Position numbers and translations under genes: made by a program | Part shown: piece after piece, positions 21,576 to 33,184 of the stretch | Layout of the letters: every line of letters begins with the position of its first letter | How positions within the stretch are numbered: position 1 is the first letter of the stretch | Assembly: GCF_963082655.1 (NCBI RefSeq) | Contig: NC_081552.1 | Location: forward strand, 1,488,001 to 1,552,000 | Length of the DNA: 64,000 bases | Direction of reading: 5' to 3' | Source: Stomoxys calcitrans | Taxonomy: Eukaryota > Arthropoda > Insecta > Diptera > Muscidae | The notes under the pieces: model-generated | What the model was told of the DNA's origin: nothing | Seen by the model: the letters and a program-made list of their open reading frames with translations, nothing else | The model's database searches: none

Positions 21576-21870
21576 TGTCCCTGAGAGCGTTAATCAGTCT
21601 GGTGATCTCTTCCTTCCACGATCTTCTCACACCCACTTCTCATAATTTTGTTTCTTCTTCCCTCAAAATATATACGTACTGTCGGCAAAAAGTAGGGTGA
21701 ACTTTCAATAAAAACTTCGCGTGGGTAACGTTTCGAACTCGAACTTTTTTTTGTTGGGTTTGCACAACTGTTAAAGACATCTGGGCCAATTTTCATGTCA
21801 ATTTCAGTACGCTTGTGAACTTTTCGATTTTTGATTGCGAAACGAAATTTCAGCTGTGGAAGGCCTTTGG
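21576..21870. other. Unassigned stretch next to mariner relic
   Basis: No definite element. It may be the eroded N-terminal part of the mariner-like transposase that becomes readable at about 21880. Confidence 0.35.
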
Positions 21871-22200
21871 CGATTCTATGCGGTACAAATACTTCAAAGA
21901 GGGTCGGTAACGTGTGATCACTTCTAGCGCTCCTGATGACCATCGACGTCAACAGATGATCAACACGTCTATGAAGTGAAGGAATTAGTGGTCAAGAATC
22001 GTCGGTTGACTGAAATGATCGGAAAATCAGAAGGATCTGTGAAAACCATTTTGAAAGGAGGCACTGATGGCTATACCGGAAAGGGGCAATTTGGCATGTT
22101 TCGAGGATTGGAACAAACATTGCCATAAGTGTAGTTTATCGGGATGGGATTACTTTAATAAGATGAAATTGGTTTTCAAGAGTAAATAAAGATTTTACAA
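21870..22200 (+). pseudogene. Mariner-like transposase N-terminal fragment
   Basis: Read forward with frameshifts, KYFKEGR is followed by PDDHRRQQMI and then VKELVVKNRRLTEMIGKSEG and SVKTIL. That is the helix-turn-helix order of mariner transposases (the YxWxxxFKxGR block, then the RRLTxxxIAxxxxxSxGSVxxIL second helix). Stop codons lie between the blocks and the catalytic domain is absent, so it is a relic. Confidence 0.6.
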
Positions 22201-22379
22201 GAAAAAATCCCTTACTTACAATATGTTGAGCCTCAGTAGATGTACGGCCCATTTGGTCGTATCATGGACTTCTCTACGAAATTTGTTACTAAAAAACGTT
22301 TGGCAAAATAGCAGTTTTTGTCTGCTTTACTTTGGTTGACCAGATAAGATTTTGACCTTCTCCAAATTTGGTAATCAAA

Positions 22380-22495
22380 TGCAAATTTTGCTCATGCAGA
22401 ATTGTTGCCAGCATTAGCAGGGGAAAACCACCGCTGATAATTTTTTTTGATTCGAACCCAGACGGACATGCTAACCTCTGCTCTGCGGTGGCCTT
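22380..22495 (-). mobile_element. tRNA-derived SINE fragment
   Basis: On the minus strand the A-box region reads CCGCAGAGCAGAGGTTAGCA, the B box GGGTTCGAATC, then CCTGCTAATGCTGG. A deletion joins this straight to the terminal CATGAGCAAAATTTGC block. Confidence 0.65.
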
Positions 22496-22904
22496 GGTAA
22501 TCATGATTTTAATAACGTAAATAAATCCCATTTTGCAGGATTTATTTTTAAATTCCAAATAAACCCAATTTTATGGCTAAATTATCGATAAAAGTACCAA
22601 AATATGCAACTGGTTTTCAAGAATTGCGTACGAATGTGTGTGTCATGCCCATTCATGTATAGGCATGTACGCTTGTGTATGTCACTTAAATGCCCTAAAA
22701 CACAGTGTAAACGGACAGGATTTGTTTTTGTTTGTTTGTTTTTCAATGTAAACGTGTTAAAAGTCTCTGTTTCTTGGCAACATTGTTGGGGATTAACCTC
22801 AACCTAGCATTGCCCTAGCCCAATACTCAACCCCTCACATTAGCCACCAAGCAACGGTTATCCGTTGGCCTAATCAGGGAATACTTGATCTAAGACCGCA
22901 AGTA
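22496..22904. other. Unassigned intronic DNA
   Basis: Nothing recognisable apart from short GTATG-rich simple runs. Confidence 0.4.
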
Positions 22905-23200
22905 ATGAGCCGGAAAAAAAGTTCACCCGAACACGACTTTGTCCTTGATCTAAGGATTTTGATAATGATTGCGAGCCAAATGAGCAAAGCTATACACTAA
23001 CAGATACAACCTTCCGATTCGAACTTCGATGACTTTCAATTTCCTATTTTTTGAAAAATTCAAAAATTAACTAAAAATTTTAGCTCTATATTTGCAACAT
23101 CTAAAGACGCTCCTTTTGGCAAGGCTTTTCTGTGTCTTTAACGAAGTCTGTGTCCTTGTCCCAAAGTCAAATTACTTACTTTCAACGATACCTTTTGACC
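22905..23200. repeat. Dispersed repeat, diverged partner of 1-290
   Basis: Shares block order with the start of the window (GATAATGATTGCGAGCCAAA, ACACTAACAGATACAA, then CCCAAAGTCAAATTACTTA). Confidence 0.5.
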
Positions 23201-24935
23201 TTCATTCAATGGTATTCCCACTTAAGTGGGAATGTTTAAAATTAAAGATGAATGTTTTATTCATAGATTATGAGAAGCCCTTGCTGCCACTTTTCTCATT
23301 GAGAGTTAGCAGGTTTCTAAAATCTTTATATTAGAAATATTATATTGGGTTTATTTCAACTTTGGTCCATATCTAAAGAAACTAATTGTAAAAATTATCC
23401 CAACACACATCTGATATGGACATGGAAGATGCATCAGTTAATTATTGCAACGACGGTCACTCTCAGTGACTCTGAAAACCAAACACAATCTACTCTGGTC
23501 GACTTTGTGTAGGTAGCATGTCCTCAGCAAGCGTCCATGTTGCACGGCTACTGGTGTTAAAATGCTCATAGTCGTTCGGTGAGCGGTTGGTGCGGTTTTT
23601 ACAAAAATCATGCAACAGCATCACATAATCCCCGAGTAATGCAATCCATAACCATTAACGAGTTAGTTATGAGCATGTGGCTGCGTTTAGCAATGACTTT
23701 GGTGTTTGGCCACAAACGATTTCAATGAAATTGAAAACAAATGAAAAGCCTCAGTCAGCTCTGCGGTACTCGCAAGTGGGGTAAGACAAAGGCCACATAA
23801 ACAGCAGCGCCAACTCTTGAACTGCCGTTGTTGCTGCGTCTACGGTTCCCTGCTACATGGAACAGGTTGTGCCAACCGTATCCAGATGTCGAGTTTTTAG
23901 GCACCAGACGACAATGTAATATCAGAATAACCAATTCTACTTAGCTCGGCAGCAGTAACAACAGCAACAGCACTGCGAGTGTGAGTGCGAAGCTGGATGA
24001 TGCCAGCTAAATGTTTAGCTGGAGCAACTCGGTAATGACTAATGTGCCACGGAGTGCGAGTCGTATTTCCAAAGTGGTAACTAAGTAAGCAAGTAACACA
24101 ATATGCACATTCAGGCGAATAACATTCACATGTGCACAGATGTACCACAGATAGATAGATAGATGGATGGATGTGTGGCCATGCACCATTGCCCCCCAAC
24201 CCATGCGCCCCCTTTGCAACCACCAACCACCAACCGCCAGACCCGGCAACTGGTCTATTGGGAATTTAATGAATGAACAGCTAAACAACCCAGAGAAGTA
24301 TTTTCGAGTAAATAAACTAGTAACCGGCATTTTTATACAGTTTTCTTCAGTAATTACTCGTTCATGAAGACAGTCAGACGGACGAATACTGCTCTGCAGT
24401 AAACGTGATATTTTTGTCGTTCAGCCGCCACCACAGGTATCCTAGTTTCGCCAGACAGGTTTTCCCATAGCAAAACTCTGCGAAAAATATGTTGCAACAA
24501 ATTGATTTATTGGCTTATGGTTATTAGATAATGGCGTCACAACCAAGTCAACATATTCAAGCGGTGGACGGACGCCATGCAGCATACAAACAGCAAATGA
24601 TAATAAAATACTTTAATATCTATTTTGCGTTCGAAAATGTCCAAATGTATTAAATAAGATTTTATTTTCAAACGCTACCGTTAGCTTTCATTCTTTCCCT
24701 ATGGGCTCCATTGTGGTCACACACATTAATAATTTCTTATTTTGCCCCAAAGCTTAATTAACGCTGCCTTGATGAATCCATACATTTTTAATTTTCTAAA
24801 GAATCTTTGCCTATTCTTTAACTATCGCACTCGCAAGAACACGTTGAGCTTTGAGAAATAACAAATTTAAGGATATATCCGTTCTGTTATTTGGGTGGTA
24901 AGAAAACTGCGATGAAACATAGTTTTTGACTTTTT
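23201..24935. other. Single-copy-like intronic region, GC-richer than average
   Basis: Contains GATA/GATG microsatellite tracts at 24150-24172 and a C-rich patch near 24190-24245. Open frames here are short and shadow one another on both strands, with none splice-supported. It could be a regulatory region because it is spared from repeats, but that is inference only. Confidence 0.35.
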
Positions 24936-24936
24936 G

Positions 24937-26840
24937 TACCCACCGCCATAGGGTGGGGGGTATGTATACTAGTCTAGTCATTCCGTTTGTAACACCTCGA
25001 AATATTGATATGCGATCCCATAAAGTACATATATTCCGGATCGTCTCGACCTACTGAGTCGATCTAGCCATGTCCGTCCGTCTGTCGAAATCACGATAGC
25101 GATCAAACGCGTAAAGCTAGAAGCTTGAAATTTTGCACAGGTACTTCTTATTGATGTAGGTCGTTGAGGATTGCAAATGGGTCATATCGGTTCAGATTTG
25201 TATATAGCCTCATATAAACCCATCCGCCGATTTGACTTCTTGCGCCCCTAGGAACTTCAATTTTCATCCCACTTGACTAAAATTTGGAACAAAGACTTGT
25301 TTTATGACTTCCAGCATCCATGCCAATCATGATCCGAATCGGTCTATAAACAGATATAACCCCCATATAAACCGATACCTGGTTTTGACTTCTTAAGCTC
25401 CTCGAATCCTCAATTTTCATCCGATTTGGCTGAAATTGGGAACAAATACTTGTGTTATGACTTCAACATCCACGCCAAGTACGATCCTAGTCAGTCTATT
25501 AACTGATATAGCCTCCATATAAACGGATCCCCGGATTTGATTCCTTAGCCCCTAGAAACTTAAATTTTCATCCCATTTGACTGAAATTTGGAATAAAGAC
25601 TTGTGTTATGACTTCCAACATCCATGCCAAGTAAACAGTGATTATTTAGCTACACAACGCAACACTGGTTTTAACAGCTCACGCACGTTTCATGTTTTGT
25701 TTCATTGTCAAACATATTCAGTTTGGTCTATAATTTATCCATGAATCGTCTTACAAACGAACAACGCTTGCAAATTATTAAATTTTATTATCAAAATTAA
25801 TTGTTAAGAAAGTTCATAGCGCGCTTCTTCCGGACAAAGCTCATATTTGGCTCAGTGGGTACATAAATAAGCAGAATAGTCGATTTTGGAGTGAAGATCC
25901 GCCATAAGCATTGCAGTGCTACAAATGCACCAATGGTCTGGTAACATCATTAGCCCGTACTTCTTCAAAGATGATGCGAATCGTAACGTAACTGTGAATG
26001 GTGAGCGCTACCGTGAGATGATATCCAACTTGTTTTTGCCCAAAGTGCAAGAGCTTGACTTGCATGACATGTGGTTTCAACAACACGGTGCCACATGCCA
26101 CACAGCACGCGTAAAAATAAATCGAATTCGGTGAACATTTTAGTTCAGGTCCTGAGCATTGGCCGCCTACATCGTGCGATTTAACGCCTTTAGACTATTT
26201 GTGTGTGGCTATGTTAAAGCTCATGTCTATACAGACAAGCCCGCTTCAATTGACGCATTGGAAGACAACATAGAAGAATTTATTCGTTAGATACCGACTG
26301 AAATGTTGGAAAGAGTGTGCCAAAATTAGACGGATGGATGGACCATTTAAGACGCAGTCAAGGTCAACATTTGCATGAAATTATCTTCAAACATTAAATT
26401 ATATGGATTTTAAATTATATTATGGATTCGATTCAAATGAAGATTTCATACATTTTTCTGAATTTTATGTGTATTTTTTCCTATAGCTCTTAAAAAATCA
26501 CCCTTTATAAAACGAATCGGTCTATAAACAGGTATAGCCACCCTATTAACCGATCCCCGTTTTTGAATTCTTAAGCCCCTAGAAGCCTACATTTTCACCT
26601 GATTTGGTTGAAATTTGACACAAAAACCTTTTTTATCGTACATCAGTGCCATGTTTCCGAATCGGTCAATATGGGTACATAGGCCCCCTATGTACCGTTA
26701 TCCCGATTTGACTTCTTTAGACCATTGAAGCCTCAATCAATTCCCGATTTTATTGCTAGAAAATAATTCAAATATAAAGCGTACCTTTTTAGCGGAATCC
26801 ATGGGTACCCAAGATTCAGCTCGGCCGAACCTCCCAGTAA
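24937..26840 (+). mobile_element. Family A modular element interrupted by a mariner-like insertion
   Basis: Head TACCCACCGCCATAGGGTGG, then GTCATTCCGTTTGTAACACC and GTCCGTCCGTCTGTC (25072-25086). Modules carry CCATATAAACCGATMCC, GACTTCTTAAGCYCCTMGAA and TTTTCATCCGATTTGGCTGA words. The modules stop at about 25636 and resume at about 26504 after an inserted transposon. It ends near 26840 with a degraded tail ATTCAGCTCGGCCGAACC in place of the perfect palindrome. Confidence 0.75.
25637..26503 (+). mobile_element. Mariner-superfamily transposon, internally deleted and nested in family A
   Basis: The ends are imperfect inverted repeats: AGTGATTATTTAGCTA at the left and, reversed from the right, GGGTGATTTTTTAAGAGCTA. 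Coding starts with MNRLTNEQRLQIIKFYYQN at 25741, then a stop and a large deletion. The late part follows: SGYINKQN, MWFQQHGATCHTA, EHWPPTSCDLTPLDYF and a GYVKAHVYTDKP-type block. These match the DDE/D catalytic core of a Tc1/mariner-type transposase common in insects. Frameshifts and in-frame stops inactivate it. It lies in a TA-rich site of a family A module. Confidence 0.8.
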
Positions 26841-26849
26841 ACCAAATTT

Positions 26850-27440
26850 CGGATCTCAGACATTTCTGTACACATTCTGAACTCTTCCAACAAGATCTTA
26901 CCGTTGCGAATTCTGTTTGGTTTTCTGAGGGATTTTTCCGACAGTTCTGAAAGGAGACCTGAACGATTTCTGTACGTCTTGTCGTATGAGTTTTTTTTTT
27001 TTGAAATTTTCGTCCGACAGTTCGAAAAGAATTCTGAGCGATTTCTTGAGAGCTTATTTGTAGGATTTTTTCTGAAAGTTCTTAAAGAATTCTAAGCGAT
27101 ATCTGATAGTCTTGTCGTACATTTTTTTAATTTTTTCTTCCGACACATCGGAAATAATTCTGAACGATTTCTGGACTGTTTGTCTGTAGGAATTTGTTTT
27201 TGACAGTTCTGAAAGAATTCTGAACGATGTCTGAACGTCCAGCTGTATGTTTTTTTTATTTTTCCTCCGACAGTGGTAGGAATTCTGATCCATCTTTGAT
27301 TTCTATGTCGGATGTTTTTGTCGTTTTGTGTTTACTTTCTCACATATTTATTTGTTTGAACTGTTAGGAATTTTTGTTCCGACAGTTCAGAAGGAATTCT
27401 GAACGACGTCTGAAGTCATTGCGAATGTTTATGTCTTTTA
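26850..27440. repeat. Tandem repeats with GACAGTTC..AAAGAATTCTGAACGAT units
   Basis: Diverged units of roughly 60-90 bp recur at about 26940, 27016, 27078, 27145, 27205, 27265 and 27375. Each holds CCGACAGTTC, GAATTCTGAACGATKTCT and a T-rich linker. A SINE at 27470-27685 interrupts the array, and remnant units reappear at 27690-27830. Confidence 0.65.
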
Positions 27441-27469
27441 TTGTGCTTGCTTGATTGCATTTTTTGTCT

Positions 27470-27685
27470 GTGAACCATTGGATGCTACCGTAGCACAGAT
27501 ATTAACATGCTCGCCTATATCGCTGAGTGCCTGGGTTCGAACCCTGGCGAGAACATCAAACAAATTTTTCAGTCGTAGTTATTCCATGCTGGTGACATTT
27601 GAGAGGAACTATGCCATGTTAAAACTTCTCCTGTTCGGACTGCGCTGCGAGATTCTTAATAAAATGTTCAAGACCAAATTTGCAA
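27470..27685 (+). mobile_element. tRNA-derived SINE inserted in tandem repeat
   Basis: A box region CTACCGTAGCACAGATATTA, B box GGGTTCGAACCCTGG at 27533-27547, then CCATGCTGGTGACATTTG, CTATGCCATGTTAAAAC and CTGTTCGGACTGCG. The 3' body is shortened. Confidence 0.75.
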
Positions 27686-27829
27686 TTTGAACTGTCGGAA
27701 AACACATTTGAATACTGTAAGAATTCTTTCGGAATTACTTAGAACTCGATAAGTCGTCCAGTCCAGAATTCGGTCAGAAATTGATACAACTAGTCAGAGG
27801 TAATGGTGGCTACATTTGAAATTTAAGCA

Positions 27830-28151
27830 CATTTTCAATTCGACGACTTAGTCTGGTCGTGGATTTTTTAGAAAATGTCGTCAAAACTTGTTTTTCGAAG
27901 AAGAAGGAGTAAATGTTTCATTTTCGTACAATAAATAGAATTAAATGGAAATATTTTCATAGCTCGTTGAAAAACTCAAATATTTAATAAATATTTTAAA
28001 AATTTTTATAATTCATCTTATGTTTCGATTTTACAAGGATGTAATTTAAAATTTTTTTTAAAATTTTCTTCAATTTGCGTATTTTTAACGAGTTTAAACA
28101 ACAGTAGACTAAATAACTACTACTATTATACGTATGCTTTTATACAAAAAA
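27830..28151. other. AT-rich unassigned stretch
   Basis: Very AT-rich with remnants reminiscent of family D2 words (AACAGTAGACTAAATAAC). No gene. Confidence 0.4.
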
Positions 28152-29216
28152 CCAGTAAGGAAGGGCAAAAGTCGGGCGTTGTCGACTGTATTATACCCTA
28201 CACCTATAAGTACAATGTGGGAGCTATATCCAATTCTGATCCAATTTTGATCGACCTCGGCGAGCAAATATGTTCAAACTGTAATAACTACGGTTGACAA
28301 ATGACAACATTATTGGAAATGGCCCAAAATCTGACAAACATATATATAGGAGCTACATCTGAGACGATTTCGAGCAAACTTCTCAGACAATAAGAAGTTT
28401 GCCAGGCGTTGTACAAAGTTTTGGGAAAATTGGTTAATAAATGCGATTTCAATGGTTTTGGAGTGAAAATCGGGCGATATATATAAATGAGAGCTATATC
28501 TAAATCTGAACCGATTTCTATGAAATTCACCAGTAATGTCGAGTTCCAAATCCGTTCCGCCAAATTTCGAGGGAATGGGTTAACAAGTGACCATTTTATT
28601 GCATTATTATTGCAAATCGGACGAACATATATATGGGGCTATAATCTGAACCGATTTCAAGCAAACTTCTCATATATTGTGGTAGCCGTTGAGGAAGGCG
28701 TTGTACAAAATTTTGGAAAGATTGTTCAATAAATGCGCTTGCAATGGCTCCAGGAGGGATAATCGGGCTATATATATATATACATGAGAGCTATATCTAA
28801 ATCTGAACCGATTTCTATGAAATTCACCAGTAATGTCGAGAGTCAAATTTCGAGAGAGTCGGTTAACAAATGACCTTTTTATTGCATTATTACTGCAAAT
28901 CGGACGAACATATATATGGGAGCTAATCCGTTTTTTCCAATTTCAATAGGCTTCGTCTCTAGGCCGAAAAACATGCCTGTACCAAATTTGAAGACGATCG
29001 GATGAAAATTGCGACCTGTAGTTTGTACACAAATTAACATGGACAGACGGACGGACAGACAGACAGACAGACGGACATAGCTAAATCGAATCAGAAAGTG
29101 ATTCTGGATCGATCCGTATGCTTATCAATGGGTCTATCTCTCTTCTTTTTGGGTGTTACAAATTAATTTACTAAGTTATAATACCCTGTACCACAGTAGT
29201 AGTGTAGGGTATAATT
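28152..29216 (+). mobile_element. Family B GACA-type element, near complete
   Basis: Head CCAGTAAGGAAGGGCAAAAG, then GTCGGGCGTTGTCGAC and TTATACCCTACA. Modules repeat AATCTGAACCGATTTCTATG, CGAACATATATATGGGAGCT, GGAAAGATTGTTCAATAAAT and GGGTTAACAAGTGACC. GGCTTCGTCTCTAGGCCG leads into the GACA/GACG microsatellite (29042-29078). The element finishes with CTAAGTTATAATACCCTGTA and GTAGTGTAGGGTATAAT, so the head and tail both contain TATACCCT/AGGGTATA, a short inverted pair. Non-coding. Confidence 0.7.
29042..29078. repeat. GACA/GACG microsatellite inside family B
   Basis: Nine consecutive GACR units followed by ATAGC. The same motif, reversed as GTCYGTCY, occurs in all family A heads. Confidence 0.9.
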
Positions 29217-29512
29217 AATGCGTAAAATTGGCCAATTGTTTACTAATATGCAGCATATATGCTTCAATAATTATTCAAAAGTTCAAAAATTTTGTATAGA
29301 TTTATTCAAAAGTTTAAAATTTCTAATTTAATGCCAGCAGACAGTGTTTACTGATATCTGCCAAGATATATTTTCTAATTTTTTCTAACGAAAACCATAA
29401 AATACTTCAAAGATTTGCAGAATATTTGTACGTAACTTTTCATAGTTAATCGAATTTGAATACTTTTTGTGCTAATTGGCCTATTTGCACCATAGACCCT
29501 ATGTGACGACCT
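29217..29512. mobile_element. CAG-rich family D2 fragment
   Basis: Shares GGCTTCAATAGATGTTTA-like, TTTTGTATGGATTCATTCAAA and CAGCAGACAG words with 41575-42610 and 46962-47370, but both ends are eroded. Confidence 0.45.
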
Positions 29513-29713
29513 CACTCAACCAAATTTGTTATTCAAAACAGCAAAAATGTTTGCTCAAACAGCAGTTTTTGTCTGCTGAAAATGGGAAAGCAGACATTAC
29601 TGTTGTTTCAGCAAACATAGGGCTGCTGTATTAGCAAACATTTCTTACTGCTATTTCAACTAACAAAATCTGCTGTATGGACAGACAGTGTTTGCTACCT
29701 TTTTCTATGGGTG
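29513..29713 (+). mobile_element. CAG-rich inverted-repeat element (family D), internally deleted
   Basis: 201 bp from CACTCAACCAAATTTG to CTTTTTCTATGGGTG. Both termini are present but the middle 400 bp of the full copy at 533-1135 is missing: a classic internally deleted derivative. Confidence 0.7.
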
Positions 29714-30759
29714 CATGATAAGTTTGACAACGACAACACTATGTTTGCTGCATTATTTTAAGAGGCTTATTTTGGGCCAATTTAACAAATGTTTAATAAC
29801 ACAAATTAAAAATGATAATTGGTAATTAGTAATTGGGCTTCATTGATTGCCAATTAGGGCTTGCAATTGTAAAACTATAGCCCACCGCCGACTGGTGATT
29901 TCTGCTGGGCGATAATTTTGAGCTACATGATGAGGCGGATATTTTTATGTTTTCATGACTGCCTATGGGTGGTCAGTAAGCCTGCAGCACATAATGATTT
30001 GGATTTGCTTGCTATTTCTGAAACATTCTCATGATCTGTATGTTGTAGTGAGTTAACATGAACATGTTGATGTTGATCACACACACGCCCTTTTTTGCAT
30101 TAAAATTAAACTGCAATTAATTGGGTGAGGTGCAAAGCTCATAGGATTTCCCTCATACTCGTTCTTGTACTGGTGCTACCGGAATGAAGTGGAGATCGTT
30201 TCTCAAAGAACACCTCGGGGCTAAATGATCATTGTCATCAAATATGGCAACATTTACGGGCTATGGATACCTGCCTGCGGCGACCAGAAGCAGTAGTGGT
30301 GGTGGTGCCAGCGAACTCAACATTGCCTACATCCTAGCTGATGAAAAGTGTAAACGAGCCGCAATAAAATAATTCAAACAAACATTTGTTGCAGATCCGT
30401 CCAATCTGGAGTACACAGAAAACTCTTAAGCTGAGTGAAAATGGGAACTAAATTAAGAAGAAGAAACTATTGCTGTAATTGAAGACACCAATTCAAGGTT
30501 TAAAGATGTGTAACTCCAATGCAAAATTGGCCAAGAACCAGGGCTGCGGATAGAAGTATGCACGTGACTCATGTTTCTGTTTTCATACCAAAACATGTTT
30601 TTTTTATCTGCACCTATGGTTTTCTATATTTATTTCGTTTTTTTGTGAATAAATAAAAAAATCTAACCATTTAAAGCAATTAAACAATAGTAATGGTTTC
30701 AAGGGTTGCTTATATAATTTTGTATGCCATTTTCCTTACTATAAGCAGATTACTATCCT
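29714..30759. other. Single-copy-like intronic DNA
   Basis: Only a 42-codon open frame at 30244-30372 (starting MATFTGYGYLPAATR, with a GGT run inside) stands out. Without conservation data it should be treated as a chance frame or simple repeat. Confidence 0.35.
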
Positions 30760-30880
30760 TCCATAGAAGGGAATAACCACCACTGAAAAGTTCTTTTTCT
30801 GATATTCTCGGCAGGATTCGAACCCAGGCATTCAGCGTCATAGACGGACATGTTGAACTCTGCGCTACGGGGGCCTCCAG
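30760..30880 (-). mobile_element. tRNA-derived SINE head fragment
   Basis: Minus strand: GGAGGCCCCCGTAGCGCAGA (A box), GGTTCGAATCC (B box), then AGTGGTGGTTATTCCC. It is truncated after the tRNA-like head. Confidence 0.7.
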
Positions 30881-32360
30881 ATTCGTTACACTACATTTAA
30901 ATATGCCCAATGTTCCAATATTACAAAGTAAAATTTCTTTCGGTGAAAGATTGTTTACGGAGTTCTATAAGAGATCTTATTCCAAATGGTCAACCTTAAG
31001 TTAACATTTACACATATATCAAAATCAAAGATGCTAAATTTTGAAGAAAAAAGAATATTTCCAATTTACTCTCGACCACTTTGCTTCTCAAAGCCCAGCA
31101 AAGTCTTGTGTGTATGCACTATGAGTGTGCTTTTGATGGTTTGGCCACACCAGCTACCTGGACGTCACTTAATGAAAACCTGCCGCATCATCTTTGGTAT
31201 TATTATCGTTTTTAGCAAAACTACAGCAACAACAACAAAATTATCTGGATGGGCAAAAAGCGAACTACAAGAACAAAACATCGGCAATGTTTAAAATTGA
31301 CTGACATGTATTTCATTCTTTTTGTGAGCAGTTCACTCGCAGCACATTGACTGACTGCGGCTGCTGTTGGTGGTTGGCTACCAGCTTGTCAGCTTGCCAG
31401 CCACGTTTGCCAATGCAACAAGTGGCCCCCAGACTTGTAACTCTAAAGTTCAAGGTTATTTACAGCGGCAACAGCTACAGAATTATCGTCGTCATCATCA
31501 TCAACATCCTCAAAATGTAGCCGATGATGATGACCATGGCGTGACGTTGACGATGACGATGCGAGCGATACGTTTATGTTGATGATGTTGCTGTTGACGG
31601 TGGCTGGCACTGTGGCCATTTCAAAATACATCCAATTCAGAAACCCACCATCAAGATTAAATAATAAATTTTTTATTTATCTCCAAAGGTAGTAGCCAAG
31701 CAAGGCATCTTCGCATAAATACGTACTTGTACTTAAATAAGTAAACATGTGGGTAATATACTCATGATTTTTCCATATGCGCGTACATAGATGTTGTCTC
31801 CTTCCACTTCTTTATTGTGGAATATTGGCCGATGTCAATGCGTTTCTTTGGGGGTTTTTTTTTTGTTTGCTGATTACAGTGAAGAATACAATAGATGCCA
31901 GAGTAGTTACACTCAAAAAAATTACACCTATTTTATAAAAAAAAAAATTAATTCCGTTCAGAAGAATATCGCCTGCATTACAATGTTTATATATACTTCA
32001 ATCTTTTATTTCATCAAAGGAACATGGACGTGGATCTTTGACTAGAATTAAAACTTAGGATGCATCTTCATGCAGAGAGACAAAAAGCCTGAACGCTTAG
32101 CTGAATTTTTAAAGGGAAAACAGATGATTAAAACAGATTTGAATCAGCGTGGTTTAATCATTAGAATCTAATCAAACCTAAAATATAAACACCTTGTTAA
32201 GTTGTGCAGGCACCTTTCAGCTGCCTAAAACCACGTATGTATGTATTTTTATTTATGTTTATTGATTTGATATAACTACCAGAGAACTGCTTAAGACCCA
32301 ATATTTTTCACTCAATAGACACTTATGTTTGTTTCCCAGGCCTCCACAAAAATCAGTTAC
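30881..32360. other. Single-copy-like intronic DNA
   Basis: Includes GAT/CAT triplet-rich sequence around 31485-31570 and an A-rich run near 31940. No defensible gene or mobile element. Confidence 0.4.
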
Positions 32361-32364
32361 ATAT

Positions 32365-32460
32365 AACTTAAAAATTATGTAATGACTTAATTTTTAGGTG
32401 GCATTCTATTTTAAGTTGTAACTTAAAATTTAAGTAATAACTTAATTTTAAGGTGGCATC
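32365..32460. repeat. Tandem duplication of a 50-bp AT-rich unit
   Basis: The unit AACTTAAAAWTTAWGTAATRACTTAATTTTWAGGTGGCAT appears twice back to back, separated by TCTATTTTAAGTTGT. Confidence 0.75.
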
Positions 32461-32955
32461 CCAGCAAAAACTATCATTAAACCAAATAACCAGATAAGTA
32501 AGCTCATTCAAAAACTAATAACTTCTTCTTTTTTGACATCGTTTCTAATTGCTTTTACATGGCGATGTCCTAAGAGGAAAGTCCTTCCGCCCAAGCATAC
32601 CGATAGTTCAAAAATAAGTACTTATACCTAAGCATACAAGTTGTCAAAAAATAATGACATATTATCTTATTTGAACGTTGCTAAAAAATAACTACTTAGA
32701 CTCAAAGATGTTCGCGCCTTTCCCCACTACCACGTTCTCAATGCTCAGTATCTTTGAAGAAGACAAATTTTATATGAATAAATCAACGCATGAATCCACA
32801 TTACTATTGTATGAATAAGACACTATTTTCTCATTTCATTATTAGCTAACAACACAAAAGCAAACTTTAATTCTATTTCATCAAAGATGGCTATGCTTTT
32901 GTGTTTATGTTTGACATATTCCATTTAAAGACACAATAATCTAACATATGGGAGT
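32461..32955. other. Unassigned intronic DNA
   Basis: No recognisable feature. Confidence 0.4.
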
Positions 32956-32960
32956 GATTT

Positions 32961-33040
32961 TAGTAGCTTTGTGGCATAGAGCGTACAGCAGAAGATTTAC
33001 AATACAAAGGTCCCGAGTTCGAATCTTCGACCAGCAAAAT
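32961..33040 (+). mobile_element. tRNA-like head of a second SINE type
   Basis: AGCTTTGTGGCATAGAGCG resembles a pol III A box, with GAGTTCGAATCTTCG as the B box 45 bp on, then an A/T-rich tail. The body differs from the common SINE here (it continues TACTACGCCCACAGCATGCG). No CCA or clean cloverleaf, so not a tRNA gene. Confidence 0.5.
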
Positions 33041-33184
33041 TAATTTATTTTTTTTTTATTTCCTTAATACTACGCCCACAGCATGCGGAACAATACACGG
33101 ATTTGTGGGGAGGTAGAACAAATTAGAAATATTAATATTTTTTATAATAATAAGGCCACAATATTTCCCTCCAAGAGCTACTAA

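Noticed and set aside
27533..27547. tRNA gene candidates from perfect B boxes (also at 3880, 18553, 30815, 33015, 59050)
   Set aside because: No full cloverleaf or acceptor pairing, and the flanking body is shared between copies, so these are SINE heads.
31367..31631. His/Asp-rich frames on both strands
   Set aside because: Produced by a GAT/CAT triplet-rich patch; both strands open equally.
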